Shown here: piece after piece, positions 35,448-43,528 of the stretch
Position numbering within the stretch: position 1 is the stretch's first letter
Layout of the letters: the number at the start of each line of letters is the position of its first letter
Assembly (NCBI RefSeq): GCF_000337195.1
Contig: NZ_AOID01000064.1
Location: 19,770-83,769, forward strand
Reading direction: 5' to 3'
DNA length: 64,000 bases
DNA from: Natrinema versiforme JCM 10478
Lineage (GTDB): Archaea > Halobacteriota > Halobacteria > Halobacteriales > Natrialbaceae
Made by a program: the position numbers and the translations under genes
Notes under the pieces: generated by a model
Told to the model about the DNA's origin: nothing
The model's input: only the letters and a program-made list of their open reading frames with translations
Databases searched by the model: none

Positions 35448-36191
35448 GTGATCATGACCGGTGGAACGTCCGGTATCGGCCGCGAAGTCGCTCGCCGATT
35501 CGGCGAGGCGGGCGCGGTGATCGTCGTTGACATCCGCGAGCAGCCCGAAGAGGACGACGAGTCGGCACCGACACACGAACTCATCGAAGACAACGACGGC
35601 CGAGCGGAGTTCATTGAAACCGACGTTTCCGACCCGACCGACGTCGGCGCAGTCGTCGAAGCCGCACGGGAGTTCGGTGGCGTCGGCGTGATGGTCAACA
35701 ACGCCGGCATCTATCGCGAAGCGTCGCTCATCGAGACCGATGACGACGCGTTCGATCAGGTGTTCGCGATCAACGTCCGCGGCGTCTTCGCTGGCTGTCG
35801 GGCGGCGGCTCGAGACATGCTCGAGCGAGAGGAACCGGGATCGATCGTGAACACGGCCTCGATCAGCTCCGAGTACGCACAGGTCGGTCACTCGATGTAC
35901 GACGCCTCGAAGGGCGCAGTCATGATGCTTACCCGCGTCGCAGCGCTCGAACTCGCCCGCTACGACATTCGGGTCAACGCCGTTGCACCGGGGATCATCG
36001 AAACCACGTTCGGCGACGGGAATCCTGATTTCGACCGAGAGCTCGGCGACGGATTCATCCTCAACGATGCGGATCTCCCAGATCTCAACGCCCGGGAGAT
36101 CGACCCCGAGATTCCGATGGGTCGGACGGGGACGCCCGACGACCTCGCGGGGTCGTACCTCTTCCCGTCCTCCGACGAGCGATTGGACTGA
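35448..36191 (+). CDS. Short-chain dehydrogenase/reductase, truncated at both ends
   Basis: This NAD(P)-dependent SDR has the cofactor motif TGGTSGIGR, the NNAG motif (VNNAGIYREAS) and the catalytic Ser plus YDASK (Tyr, Lys). The frame is open from 35388 and that part (TDSESPGEITYDFSDETV) looks coding, but it begins with CTG and has no ATG or GTG before the GTG at 35448. At the C-terminus the usual SDASYVTGxxLxVDGG tail is replaced by SYLFPSSDERLD and a stop, so the last 20-25 residues are missing. It is probably a decaying gene, though the core could still fold. The nearest gene on the right is the IclR regulator on the opposite strand. Confidence 0.65.
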   Translation: MIMTGGTSGIGREVARRFGEAGAVIVVDIREQPEEDDESAPTHELIEDNDGRAEFIETDVSDPTDVGAVVEAAREFGGVGVMVNNAGIYREASLIETDDDAFDQVFAINVRGVFAGCRAAARDMLEREEPGSIVNTASISSEYAQVGHSMYDASKGAVMMLTRVAALELARYDIRVNAVAPGIIETTFGDGNPDFDRELGDGFILNDADLPDLNAREIDPEIPMGRTGTPDDLAGSYLFPSSDERLD

Positions 36192-36605
36192 ACGACGAGA
36201 TGCCTCGGCTGTCAGCCGTCGTCTTGGCCCCACGTCTCGGATCGTCTTTCCATTCACAACTGCACAGGAGCCGATATGGCCCGTCTCCACCGATCCGGCA
36301 AACTCAGCGGAGACGTTCCATCCGAGAAGAGTCTGATACTAATAGAGAACGATGGTACAACACAACTGTCTCTCGTGTTGTACTGCTACGTTCGTTTCCC
36401 CGCTCGAGCGCGGTTTCGAGTCAACGGCAGTTGCTGTCCCGTTTTCTCCGGGTCCGTCGGTTGTCGCTCGAGTTTCCGGCGGCAAACGGCGGCTACCGAA
36501 CGCTGTGATTTACTCACATATGGATGTAATGGATAGCGTCGATAGCCGAATCGCGTGGAATTCATAATAGTAACAGAGAGCCAGCACCGAAGAATGGCGA
36601 GAAAT
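36192..36605. other. Intergenic region after the truncated SDR
   Basis: No gene is convincing and no remnant of the missing SDR tail is recognised in any frame. Confidence 0.4.
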
Positions 36606-37397
36606 TTAAGAATGAGCGAGGTTCAGTTCGATTTCGTTGGTCACACTTCGCAGTGTCTCGACCACTTGTGACGTTTTTCCGGTATCGTTCATACGATGAG
36701 TCGGTCCGGAAACGGTACACGCTCCAATGACGTTCTCCGAGACGGACATCACCGGGACGGAAACGGCGAATAGCTTCTTCGTACTCTCCGACCGATTCGT
36801 CGCGTATCCGCGTTCTCGGATTTCTGCTAGTTCGTCCTTGAGCGCCTCTGTATCGGTGATCGTGTTTTCCGTCGCCGCTGGAAGCCCGTGGCGCTGTACG
36901 ATTTCGTCGACGCGAGTGTCGGGCATGAACGCGAGCATGGCCTTTCCCGACGCGACCTGATGGATCGGGAGCTGTGCGCCGACCCTCGTTCGGAGCGACA
37001 CGCCCTGATGGCCGACTTCCTTGAAAACGATGACCGATTTCCCGTTCGACTCGACCATGTATTGGGCGACCTCCTCCGTTTTGTCGGCGATTTCGGCGAT
37101 CTTCGGCTTGATGATGTGCTGGCCCTCGAGTTGCTCCCGTACCAGCCCGCCGAGATCGAGATAGCCGAGTCCAAGCCGGAACTCGTCGTCGTCTCGCTCG
37201 ACGAATCCCTGCGCTTTGAGCGTGTTGAGGTGCTTGTACACGTTCGCTTTCGAATGCCCGGTCAATTGGGCCAGTTCGCTGACTTTCGCCGTCCGTTCTC
37301 GTTTGAGTGCCTCGACGATCGAAAGCGACGTATCGACCGCTTTGATCGTGTTCCTGCCGTCTTGATCACCGGTTCGGTCCGCATCGTTCGTCCCCAT
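36606..37397 (-). CDS. IclR family transcriptional regulator (organic-acid cluster)
   Basis: The 263-residue protein has an N-terminal winged helix (IKAVDTSLSIVEAL...VSELAQLTGHSKANVYKHLNTLKAQGFVER, residues 18-70) and a C-terminal ligand-binding GAF-like IclR domain with TRVGAQLPIHQVASGKAMLAFMP and GYATNRSES...LFAVSVPVMSVSENVIGACTVSGP. The start MGTNDA follows a TATA-like CTAAATAGT by 27 bases. It is divergent from the CoA-transferase gene at 37652, so it very likely controls the CoA-transferase / lyase / transporter cluster in answer to the imported acid. Confidence 0.93.
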   Translation of the reverse strand: MGTNDADRTGDQDGRNTIKAVDTSLSIVEALKRERTAKVSELAQLTGHSKANVYKHLNTLKAQGFVERDDDEFRLGLGYLDLGGLVREQLEGQHIIKPKIAEIADKTEEVAQYMVESNGKSVIVFKEVGHQGVSLRTRVGAQLPIHQVASGKAMLAFMPDTRVDEIVQRHGLPAATENTITDTEALKDELAEIRERGYATNRSESTKKLFAVSVPVMSVSENVIGACTVSGPTHRMNDTGKTSQVVETLRSVTNEIELNLAHS

Positions 37398-37635
37398 ATC
37401 GTCTCGGACTTCCGTCGCCGACTATTTAGGATTTACTTCCAGTTGACCGATTCGATATATAATTCACAGTGTGAAACGTGACTGGTCGCCGGAGCGACGA
37501 TACGGAACGAGCGTGCTGGTATCGGCTACAGAGTCGCCGTTCCCTGGGCGGAAGCCGGATGATGTCGTTCGAACCCATCGATTCGCACAAACGTTTATTA
37601 CCGTCCCTGTTCCACGTTCAGGCGGCCTGACTACT

Positions 37636-37640
37636 GGAGG
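37636..37640 (+). promoter_or_regulatory. Shine-Dalgarno site of the CoA-transferase gene
   Basis: GGAGG stands 11 bases before the ATG at 37652, and the TATA-like TTTATTACC near 37592 predicts a leader of about 30 bases. This gene is therefore probably translated with a ribosome binding site. Confidence 0.45.
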
Positions 37641-37651
37641 ATACGAAACGC

Positions 37652-38854
37652 ATGCTCGATACTATCACCGTCTTAGACGTGACGCAAGTCGTCTCGGGGT
37701 CGTTCGCGTCGATGACGCTCGCTGACATGGGTGCCGACGTTGTGAAGATCGAACGACCGACGGGAGGAGACGTGGGCCGTCACAATCCGCCCTACGTCGG
37801 CGATTTCAGCTCCTACTTCGCATCCGTCAATCGGAACAAGCGATCCGTCTCCCTGAACCTCAAGAGCGACGAGGGCGCGGCGCTCTTCCTCGAGTTGGCC
37901 GAGGAAGCGGACGTGGTCGTCGAAAACTTCCGGCCGGGGGCGATGGAGCGGTTCGGAATCGACTACGAGACAGTCGCCGAGCGGAATCCCGAAATCGTCT
38001 ACTGCTCGATCAGCGGCTTCGGACAGGACGGTCCCTACGCCGAGTACCCCGCCCTCGACATCATCGCACAGGCGATGTCGGGGAACATGAGTATCACGGG
38101 ACCGCCGGACTCGAAACCGTATCGGTCGGGCGTCCCGATCGCCGATATCGCCGGTTCCATGTACGCGGTCCAGGGCGTTCTCGGCGCGCTCTTCCGGCGC
38201 GAACGGACCGGCGAGGGACAGTACATCGACGTTTCGATGCTGGACTGTATGCTTTCTTGGCTGACCGTTAGAGCCGGCTATACCTTCGCGACGGACGAAC
38301 CGTATCCGCGGATGGGAAACAAACTGGACGAGTTCGTCCCTTACGGCGTCTTCGAGACGGCGGACTCGCATCTCGCGATCGTCGTCGTGCAGGACCACCA
38401 CTGGGAGAAGCTATGCGCCGCGATCGACCGCCCCGAACTCGCGACGGACGACCGCTTCCGGACGACCGAACAGCGGCGCACGAACCGGGACGAACTCGAG
38501 TCGATTCTGGAAGACGAACTAACCGCACGGTCGACAGACGAGTGGTTCGACGTGATGGCTGATTACGGCGTTCCGAGCGGTCCGATCTACGATACGAAGG
38601 AGGTCTGGGACGACGAGCACGTGAAACACCGAGAGCTGCGCTCCGAGATACGGGCGGGTGACGAGGAACTGTCCGTGACCGACCATCCCGTGAAGTATGG
38701 CGACGACACGACGGGGATCACGCGGGGCGTTCCTCGCGTCGGCGAAGACACGTACGAGACGCTCGAACGGATGGGATACACCGAGGAGGAAGTCGCGGCG
38801 TTAATCGAGCGCGGCGTCGTCGGGTCGCCGGAGACGGCTCACCCCGATCGATAG
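37652..38854 (+). CDS. Class III (CaiB/BaiF) CoA-transferase
   Basis: The 400-residue enzyme moves CoA between carboxylic acids. It has VLDVTQVVSGSFASMTLADMGADVVKIERPTGGD at the N-terminus, NRNKRSVSLNLKSDEG, VVVENFRPGAMERFG and the active-site segment YPALDIIAQAMSG with the conserved Asp (about residue 134). A good Shine-Dalgarno GGAGG lies at 37636-37640, about 11 bases before the ATG, unusual among the leaderless genes here. It would activate an acid imported by the CitMHS-type transporter for cleavage by the CitE-like lyase. The acid itself (citramalate, malate or similar) is inferred. Confidence 0.9.
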   Translation: MLDTITVLDVTQVVSGSFASMTLADMGADVVKIERPTGGDVGRHNPPYVGDFSSYFASVNRNKRSVSLNLKSDEGAALFLELAEEADVVVENFRPGAMERFGIDYETVAERNPEIVYCSISGFGQDGPYAEYPALDIIAQAMSGNMSITGPPDSKPYRSGVPIADIAGSMYAVQGVLGALFRRERTGEGQYIDVSMLDCMLSWLTVRAGYTFATDEPYPRMGNKLDEFVPYGVFETADSHLAIVVVQDHHWEKLCAAIDRPELATDDRFRTTEQRRTNRDELESILEDELTARSTDEWFDVMADYGVPSGPIYDTKEVWDDEHVKHRELRSEIRAGDEELSVTDHPVKYGDDTTGITRGVPRVGEDTYETLERMGYTEEEVAALIERGVVGSPETAHPDR

Positions 38855-38921
38855 GGTCGAACCGGTCCTTCGGTCGTGATGATTTCTACTGGTTGTGCTG
38901 CTCGCGAGCCGGCATCGTCGC

Positions 38922-39875
38922 TCAGTTCGACGCGTACTCGAGGTCGTTTAGTCGCTCCGCGACATCGTCGTCCAGTTCGTCCTGAAATGCGACCGCACGC
39001 CGGAGGTGCTCCCTGGCTGTTTCGAGGTTCGCCGTATCGATCATCTCGCCGCGGTAGCGGATCGCGCTCTCGCCGAGATCGATCGCGTCCTGCAACGCTG
39101 CGTAGAGGTCGATCCAGTACTCGACGGTCTCGTCGTCGGGCGTGAACCGGTCGTTCGCGTACTGGACGTGCGACGGGTGGACGACGACGTATCCCTCGTA
39201 TCCCATTTCGCGAGCGAATTCGATGTCCTCGACCAGTCCGTCGTGATCGTCGATGTCGACGTACGGACCGGCAAGTGGGTAGTCAATCCCCGCCGCTCTT
39301 GCGTCGAGCAGCGCCTTCTGCCGCATGTGTACTGTCTCGAGTCCTTGTCGACCCGGCCCCGTCCAGTCGAACCGGAGTGCACGGTTCGTATCCGTCCCCT
39401 TCGTGGCCCCGCACATGATGGACGTGACGCGGTCGGACGCGAGACAGATCTCGTAGCACTGTTTCATCGCCCGTGCCGTTTCGATCGTCACGAGGAGTTC
39501 CGTGCTCCCGATATTCAGCCCCTCCCGTCGCTCGATATGTGTGATGACGGCCTCGAGTTCCTCGATATCCGCGGCAGTTGCGACCTTCGGGACGACGAGG
39601 CCGTTCGGCTCTCGGGGGACGATCGCCTCGAGATCTCGAGTGACACTGTCGGCCGACGCGTTCGGATGGCCATTGATACGGACGAAGACCCGTTGGCCGT
39701 CGTCTCGAAGCGTCAGGACTGCGTCCGAGACGTTGTCTCTGGCCGCGGCCGTTTCGGCCGGCGGGACGGCGTCCTCGAGGTCGATAATGACGAGATCGGC
39801 CCCGTTGGTCGCTGCGTCGTCGATCCATTCCGGACGATTACCGGGTATGAACAGCGCTGAGCGGGTCGGTTTCAT
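38922..39875 (-). CDS. HpcH/HpaI aldolase / citrate lyase beta (CitE)-like lyase
   Basis: The 317-residue TIM-barrel enzyme would split a 3-hydroxyacyl-CoA such as malyl-, citramalyl- or citryl-CoA. It has SALFIPGNRPEWI, the acidic LVIIDLEDAVPP (metal and substrate), VFVRINGHPN, GLVVPKVATAADIEELE, VTIETARAM and GYEGYVVVHPSHV. MKPTRS (39875) is preferred, as in relatives, with GGAG five bases upstream; an ATG at 39905 would add ten residues. The gene is convergent with the CoA-transferase gene and divergent from the transporter gene over an AT palindrome. Citramalyl-CoA cleavage to acetyl-CoA and pyruvate is a reasonable hypothesis. Confidence 0.88.
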   Translation of the reverse strand: MKPTRSALFIPGNRPEWIDDAATNGADLVIIDLEDAVPPAETAAARDNVSDAVLTLRDDGQRVFVRINGHPNASADSVTRDLEAIVPREPNGLVVPKVATAADIEELEAVITHIERREGLNIGSTELLVTIETARAMKQCYEICLASDRVTSIMCGATKGTDTNRALRFDWTGPGRQGLETVHMRQKALLDARAAGIDYPLAGPYVDIDDHDGLVEDIEFAREMGYEGYVVVHPSHVQYANDRFTPDDETVEYWIDLYAALQDAIDLGESAIRYRGEMIDTANLETAREHLRRAVAFQDELDDDVAERLNDLEYASN

Positions 39876-39981
39876 CCGCTCCGTACTATCTATTGGTCCG
39901 ACCATATGTACTTCGGTGGGGACGATATCCGGGAGATCTCCGTCTCGGGGCGTCGCTATCCGCAGTGAGTGAATGACCACC

Positions 39982-39994
39982 AAAATAATTATTA
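39982..39994. promoter_or_regulatory. Bidirectional TATA tract between the lyase and transporter genes
   Basis: AAAATAATTATTA contains the self-complementary AATAATTATT. It lies about 30 bases before the transporter ATG and could drive the lyase gene on the other strand with a longer leader, so one AT tract may serve both directions. Confidence 0.5.
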
Positions 39995-40018
39995 GGGTAG
40001 ATACGGGAGCTACACAGG

Positions 40019-41413
40019 ATGGTAGTTAGCATCACACAATCGCTGCCAGTAGTGCCGTTGCAACTTGACGGGACCGGGCTCGGCATCATCGGCTATCTGG
40101 TGATCGCACTCATTCTGGTGTTGATCATCGGGAAGATCACGTACGTGGTGCCGACCCTGATCATCGTCCCGGTCCTCGGCGCGTTCGTCGCCGGATTCGG
40201 GCCGTCAGAACTGGGGGAGTTCGCGGCCTCCGGGTTGGGTGGGATCGTCGAGATCACCGCCATGTTCGCGTTCGCCGTCTGGTACTTCGCGATCATGCGG
40301 GACAGGGGATTGTTCGATCCGCTCGTGAGACGGGTCATCCACGTCGTCCTGGACCGACCCGCACTGCTGACGTTCGGAACGGTGGTCTTGGCGGTCGCGT
40401 CGCACCTCGACGGGGCCGGCGCGACGACCTTCCTCATCACGATTCCGGCGCTCCTGCCGATCTACGTGGCGCTCGATGTCGATACGAAGATTCTAGCCGC
40501 GCTGGCGGCGTTGAGCGCGGGGACGATGAATCTCGTTCCGTGGGGCGGTGTCACGGTTCGAGCGATCGGCTCCGTCGATGGCGCGACCGTCGGAACCGTC
40601 TACAATCCGCTGATACCGGCACAGATCGCGGGATTCGCGACGATTCTCCTGATCGCATACTACTTCAGCCGACGGATCGACACCGATCTCGACCTCTCTG
40701 ACAGCGAACGGAAACGGCTCGTCACGGAGGCTCTCGCCGGGGATGAGACCGACCTCAGGACTGACGGCGGCACGGAGCTCGAGACCGGAGTGAACCGGCG
40801 CTGGTATTTCAACGTCCTCGTGACGGTCGCGATTATCGCGCTCCTGATGCTCGACATCACTAGTCCGGCGATCGTCTTCATGACCGGACTCGTGATCGCC
40901 CTCGTGGTGAACGTTCCGGACTACGAGGAACAACGGAACATCCTCGAGGAGTACTCCTCGGACGTGATGACCTACGTCGGGATCCTCCTCGCCGCGGGTG
41001 TCCTGCTCGGCGTTCTCAATGAGACTGGAATGATCACCGAGATGGCGAACATCTTGATCTCGATCGTCCCCGATTGGATGGGATCGTACATGGCCGCTCT
41101 GGTCGGGCTGATCGCGATGCCGGCGAGCCTCGTCTTTAGCCCCGACGCCTACTACTTCGGCGTACTGCCGGTGTTAGCCGAGACGGCTCAGGCGTACGGT
41201 ATTCCCGAAGTCGCGGTCGTTCGCGCGTCGCTGATCGGGCAGATGACGGTCGGGTTCCCGATTTCGCCGCTGACCGGTGCGACGTACTTGCTGATCGGAC
41301 TCGCCGATGTCGACCTCGGCGAACACATCAAGTTCACCTTCCTCTGGGCGTGGGTCGTATCGCTGGTCATGCTGACGGTTGCCATCTTCACGGGCGCGGT
41401 TCCGCTGTTCTGA
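40019..41413 (+). CDS. CitMHS-type citrate/organic acid transporter
   Basis: The 464-residue membrane protein has about twelve hydrophobic segments and takes up a di- or tricarboxylate, often with a divalent metal or cations. Family-like segments are VASHLDGAGATTFLITIPALLPIYVALDVD (about 125-150), LSAGTMNLVPWGGVTVRAIGS (about 170) and, in the second half, FSPDAYYFGVLPVLAETAQAYG with IGQMTVGFPISPLTGATYLLIGL. A cytoplasmic charged loop lies near residues 220-265. Its place beside CoA-transferase, CitE-like lyase and IclR genes points to import of the acid that these enzymes use. Confidence 0.88.
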   Translation: MVVSITQSLPVVPLQLDGTGLGIIGYLVIALILVLIIGKITYVVPTLIIVPVLGAFVAGFGPSELGEFAASGLGGIVEITAMFAFAVWYFAIMRDRGLFDPLVRRVIHVVLDRPALLTFGTVVLAVASHLDGAGATTFLITIPALLPIYVALDVDTKILAALAALSAGTMNLVPWGGVTVRAIGSVDGATVGTVYNPLIPAQIAGFATILLIAYYFSRRIDTDLDLSDSERKRLVTEALAGDETDLRTDGGTELETGVNRRWYFNVLVTVAIIALLMLDITSPAIVFMTGLVIALVVNVPDYEEQRNILEEYSSDVMTYVGILLAAGVLLGVLNETGMITEMANILISIVPDWMGSYMAALVGLIAMPASLVFSPDAYYFGVLPVLAETAQAYGIPEVAVVRASLIGQMTVGFPISPLTGATYLLIGLADVDLGEHIKFTFLWAWVVSLVMLTVAIFTGAVPLF

Positions 41414-42548
41414 ACCACGTACCCTTTCTCCGTCGGTATTGATACGGATTTCGGCTGATTCAGACGATGCTAATCGTTTCCAGCGCTACCGCTCGATTCG
41501 GTCGAGAACCGATATCGGCCGGGTGATGGCCCGTAGGTATTGATCGGCAACCGTACGTTTAGTTCACCGTTTTTCTGTACGGGGCGACATCTGATCATTC
41601 TGTTCGAATCGATTTGAGCAGTGACCACCACGCCGTGAGTGTGGTCGGTACTCGCCGGCGATGACTTGAGCGACACGAACACATCGGCACGACCGATAGT
41701 TTGGTATGTCCCTTCTTCGCGAGTACTGCTGCTGCCAATCGACAGCCTTTGATCCTTGTGTTCGGCCGTGGCTCGACGACCGATTTCGAAGAGGTTCAGA
41801 AACGCCACCGGGATAGTTACCACTTTACTATACTACTCACTATCTAAAGTAGTTCAGTATCAATTGAGTATAGCTGCCATCCAGAGTTCGGTATCTGTCC
41901 GACAACTGGAGCCGAACCGGACCGAACTGCAGTCAATGAACCAGCGTGCTCGACGTGTCGATCGACAATACGGGTGTCTGTTTCTCTTTATTCAGTATCG
42001 ACCAAACAGACCTCTACCGTTTTATTCGGCTCAAAGATGGAATCTACTTCGATATTATTGCTACACGACGAGAAGCATACCACACTGACGATGGCACAGT
42101 CCTCGCTGAGATAGCACTCTACCGCAACGTTGAAGTCTCCGACCACGGGCTTTGGCGTTGATACGGATACTGCATGGGCTAAATCGTAGTAAATATTTGT
42201 GATAAGTTATACGAGAGACCTTCTACCAGATCTAAGACTATTTTGAAACGGTGAGCCACTGATGGCCGTACGCGGTACCAGAACGATACGTACTGCTGGC
42301 GTTCCGGCGAACGGTTCGTCCGAGCACTGTCGTGTACTGCACAGCCTGAATTTATAATCCAGCCGTCTCGCGTTCGGGAGTTGGTATCCTGAAGCCGTGA
42401 GCGTTCCGTAGTGGTGAACGACCGAACGACGGACGGAGACGAATTACAGGTATATGGGTGTAAATAGAAATAGCGTCTGAGTGAATTTGTCGGTTCCGCG
42501 GCGTCATATCGCTCCATTCCGTCGGATCGTTCCGTAAGAGCGAACGAG
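41414..42548. other. Gene-poor stretch of 1.1 kb
   Basis: Two weak frames exist: minus 41470-41823 (117 codons, GTG start, tail RLPINTYGPSPGRYRFS) and plus 41946-42161 (71 codons, IDQTDLYRFIRLKDGIYFDI). Neither has a motif, promoter of correct spacing or strong codon bias, so both may be remnants. No repeat was recognised. Confidence 0.4.
41470..41823 (-). CDS. Possible hypothetical protein, weakly supported
   Basis: The 117-codon frame starts with GTG. Its last 60 residues (HGVVVTAQIDSNRMIRCRPV, ELNVRLPINTYGPSPGRYRF) read like a folded beta-rich protein, but codon bias is modest and an AT tract is too close to the start for a proper promoter. It may be an old, decaying gene. No family is recognised. 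Confidence 0.25.
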   Translation of the reverse strand: MVTIPVAFLNLFEIGRRATAEHKDQRLSIGSSSTREEGTYQTIGRADVFVSLKSSPASTDHTHGVVVTAQIDSNRMIRCRPVQKNGELNVRLPINTYGPSPGRYRFSTESSGSAGND

Positions 42549-43313
42549 TTAGCTGTAGGTCGTCCGAATCGCGATGACGCGAGCGCTCCGTTGGACCTGT
42601 TTCGGCAACTCGTCTTCCGCGGCGCGGTCGTCGATGCGGGTCGTCGGCACCGAGACGCTGATCGCCCCGAGCACGTCGTTCTGATCGGTGACGATCGGGG
42701 CGCCGACCGCTCGCATGCCGATGATCCGCTCCTCGCGGTTCAGGGCGTACCCCTGTTGGCGAACCGTCTCGAGTTCGTCCCGGAACGCCTCTCGGTCCGT
42801 GATCGTGTGTTCGGTCTGTTCTGCGAGTCCGACGTCGTCGAGGTAGGCCTCGAGTTCGTCTTCGGGCAGGTTGGCGAGGTAGCACTTGCCGACCGCGGTA
42901 CAGTGGAGATCGACGGTGCTGCCGATGTGGGAGTCCGTTCGGACAGCCTGTTCGCCGGCGGTCTGGTAGATGTAGACGCCGTGGTGGCCCTCTGGGACCA
43001 TTATCTGACACCGCTCACCGGTCATCTCCGCGAGCTGGTCGGCTTCCGCCTTCGCCGACTCGTAGAGGTTGTACCGCGACCGCGCGTGGTGGCCGAGCTC
43101 GAGGAAGCTCAGTCCGACGCGGTAGGTCCCGTCGACTTTGACGACGTGTCCTATCGACTCCATCGTCGACAGATGGCCGTGTGCGGTACTCTTCGACACC
43201 GACAGCGCGTCGGCGATCTCGGTCACTCCAGCCTCCTCGTTGTGCTGGAGGTAATCGAGAATCTCGAAGGCCGTCTCGACCGATTGGATGCGTTCGGATT
43301 CGTGGGCTGTCAT
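42549..43313 (-). CDS. IclR family transcriptional regulator (second island)
   Basis: The 254-residue protein has an N-terminal winged helix (IQSVETAFEILDYLQHNEEAGVTEIADALSVSKSTAHGHLSTMESIGHVV) and a C-terminal effector domain with RTDSHIGSTVDLHCTAVGKCYLANLPEDELEAYL, GYALNREERIIGMRAVGAPI and LGAISVSVPTTRI. The start follows the TATA-like AAAGAACTTT by about 27 bases. It is divergent from the flavoprotein gene whose promoter carries a perfect 9-base inverted repeat, a likely binding site. It is the natural candidate for controlling the 43.5-61.7 kb catabolic genes. The domain layout resembles the AT-rich IclR at the right end. Confidence 0.93.
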   Translation of the reverse strand: MTAHESERIQSVETAFEILDYLQHNEEAGVTEIADALSVSKSTAHGHLSTMESIGHVVKVDGTYRVGLSFLELGHHARSRYNLYESAKAEADQLAEMTGERCQIMVPEGHHGVYIYQTAGEQAVRTDSHIGSTVDLHCTAVGKCYLANLPEDELEAYLDDVGLAEQTEHTITDREAFRDELETVRQQGYALNREERIIGMRAVGAPIVTDQNDVLGAISVSVPTTRIDDRAAEDELPKQVQRSARVIAIRTTYS

Positions 43314-43490
43314 TGCAGATACCTACTCGGCCGACCCGCAAAGTTCTTTCTAGAGGAACGGCGGTTCGCTACCCCCGAACGAAACGACCAGTTCGGCGGA
43401 TCCCTGCCTCCGATGTAAGCGTGTAGCGGCGAGATTCCGGGGTGGCGAATCGGACGCCGTTTCGACGTTACGCCGCGGAATCAGCGGAGT

Positions 43491-43500
43491 GAATACCTTT
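43491..43500 (+). promoter_or_regulatory. TATA-like box of the flavoprotein gene
   Basis: ATACCTTTA around 43493-43501 is centred about 27-30 bases before the expected transcription start next to the ATG at 43529. Confidence 0.45.
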
Positions 43501-43502
43501 AC

Positions 43503-43521
43503 GTATCGGTGGCACCGATAC
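43503..43521. promoter_or_regulatory. Operator-like inverted repeat between TATA box and start
   Basis: GTATCGGTG-G-CACCGATAC is a perfect 9-base inverted repeat with a 1-base centre. It lies between the TATA-like box and the ATG of the flavoprotein gene, where a bound dimer would block initiation. The IclR gene next door is the obvious candidate binder. Confidence 0.65.
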
Positions 43522-43528
43522 ACACGGT

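Noticed and set aside
41946-42161. 71-codon plus-strand frame in the 1.1 kb gap
   Set aside because: It reads somewhat protein-like but has no promoter, motif or codon bias; kept only as a remark in the gap entry.
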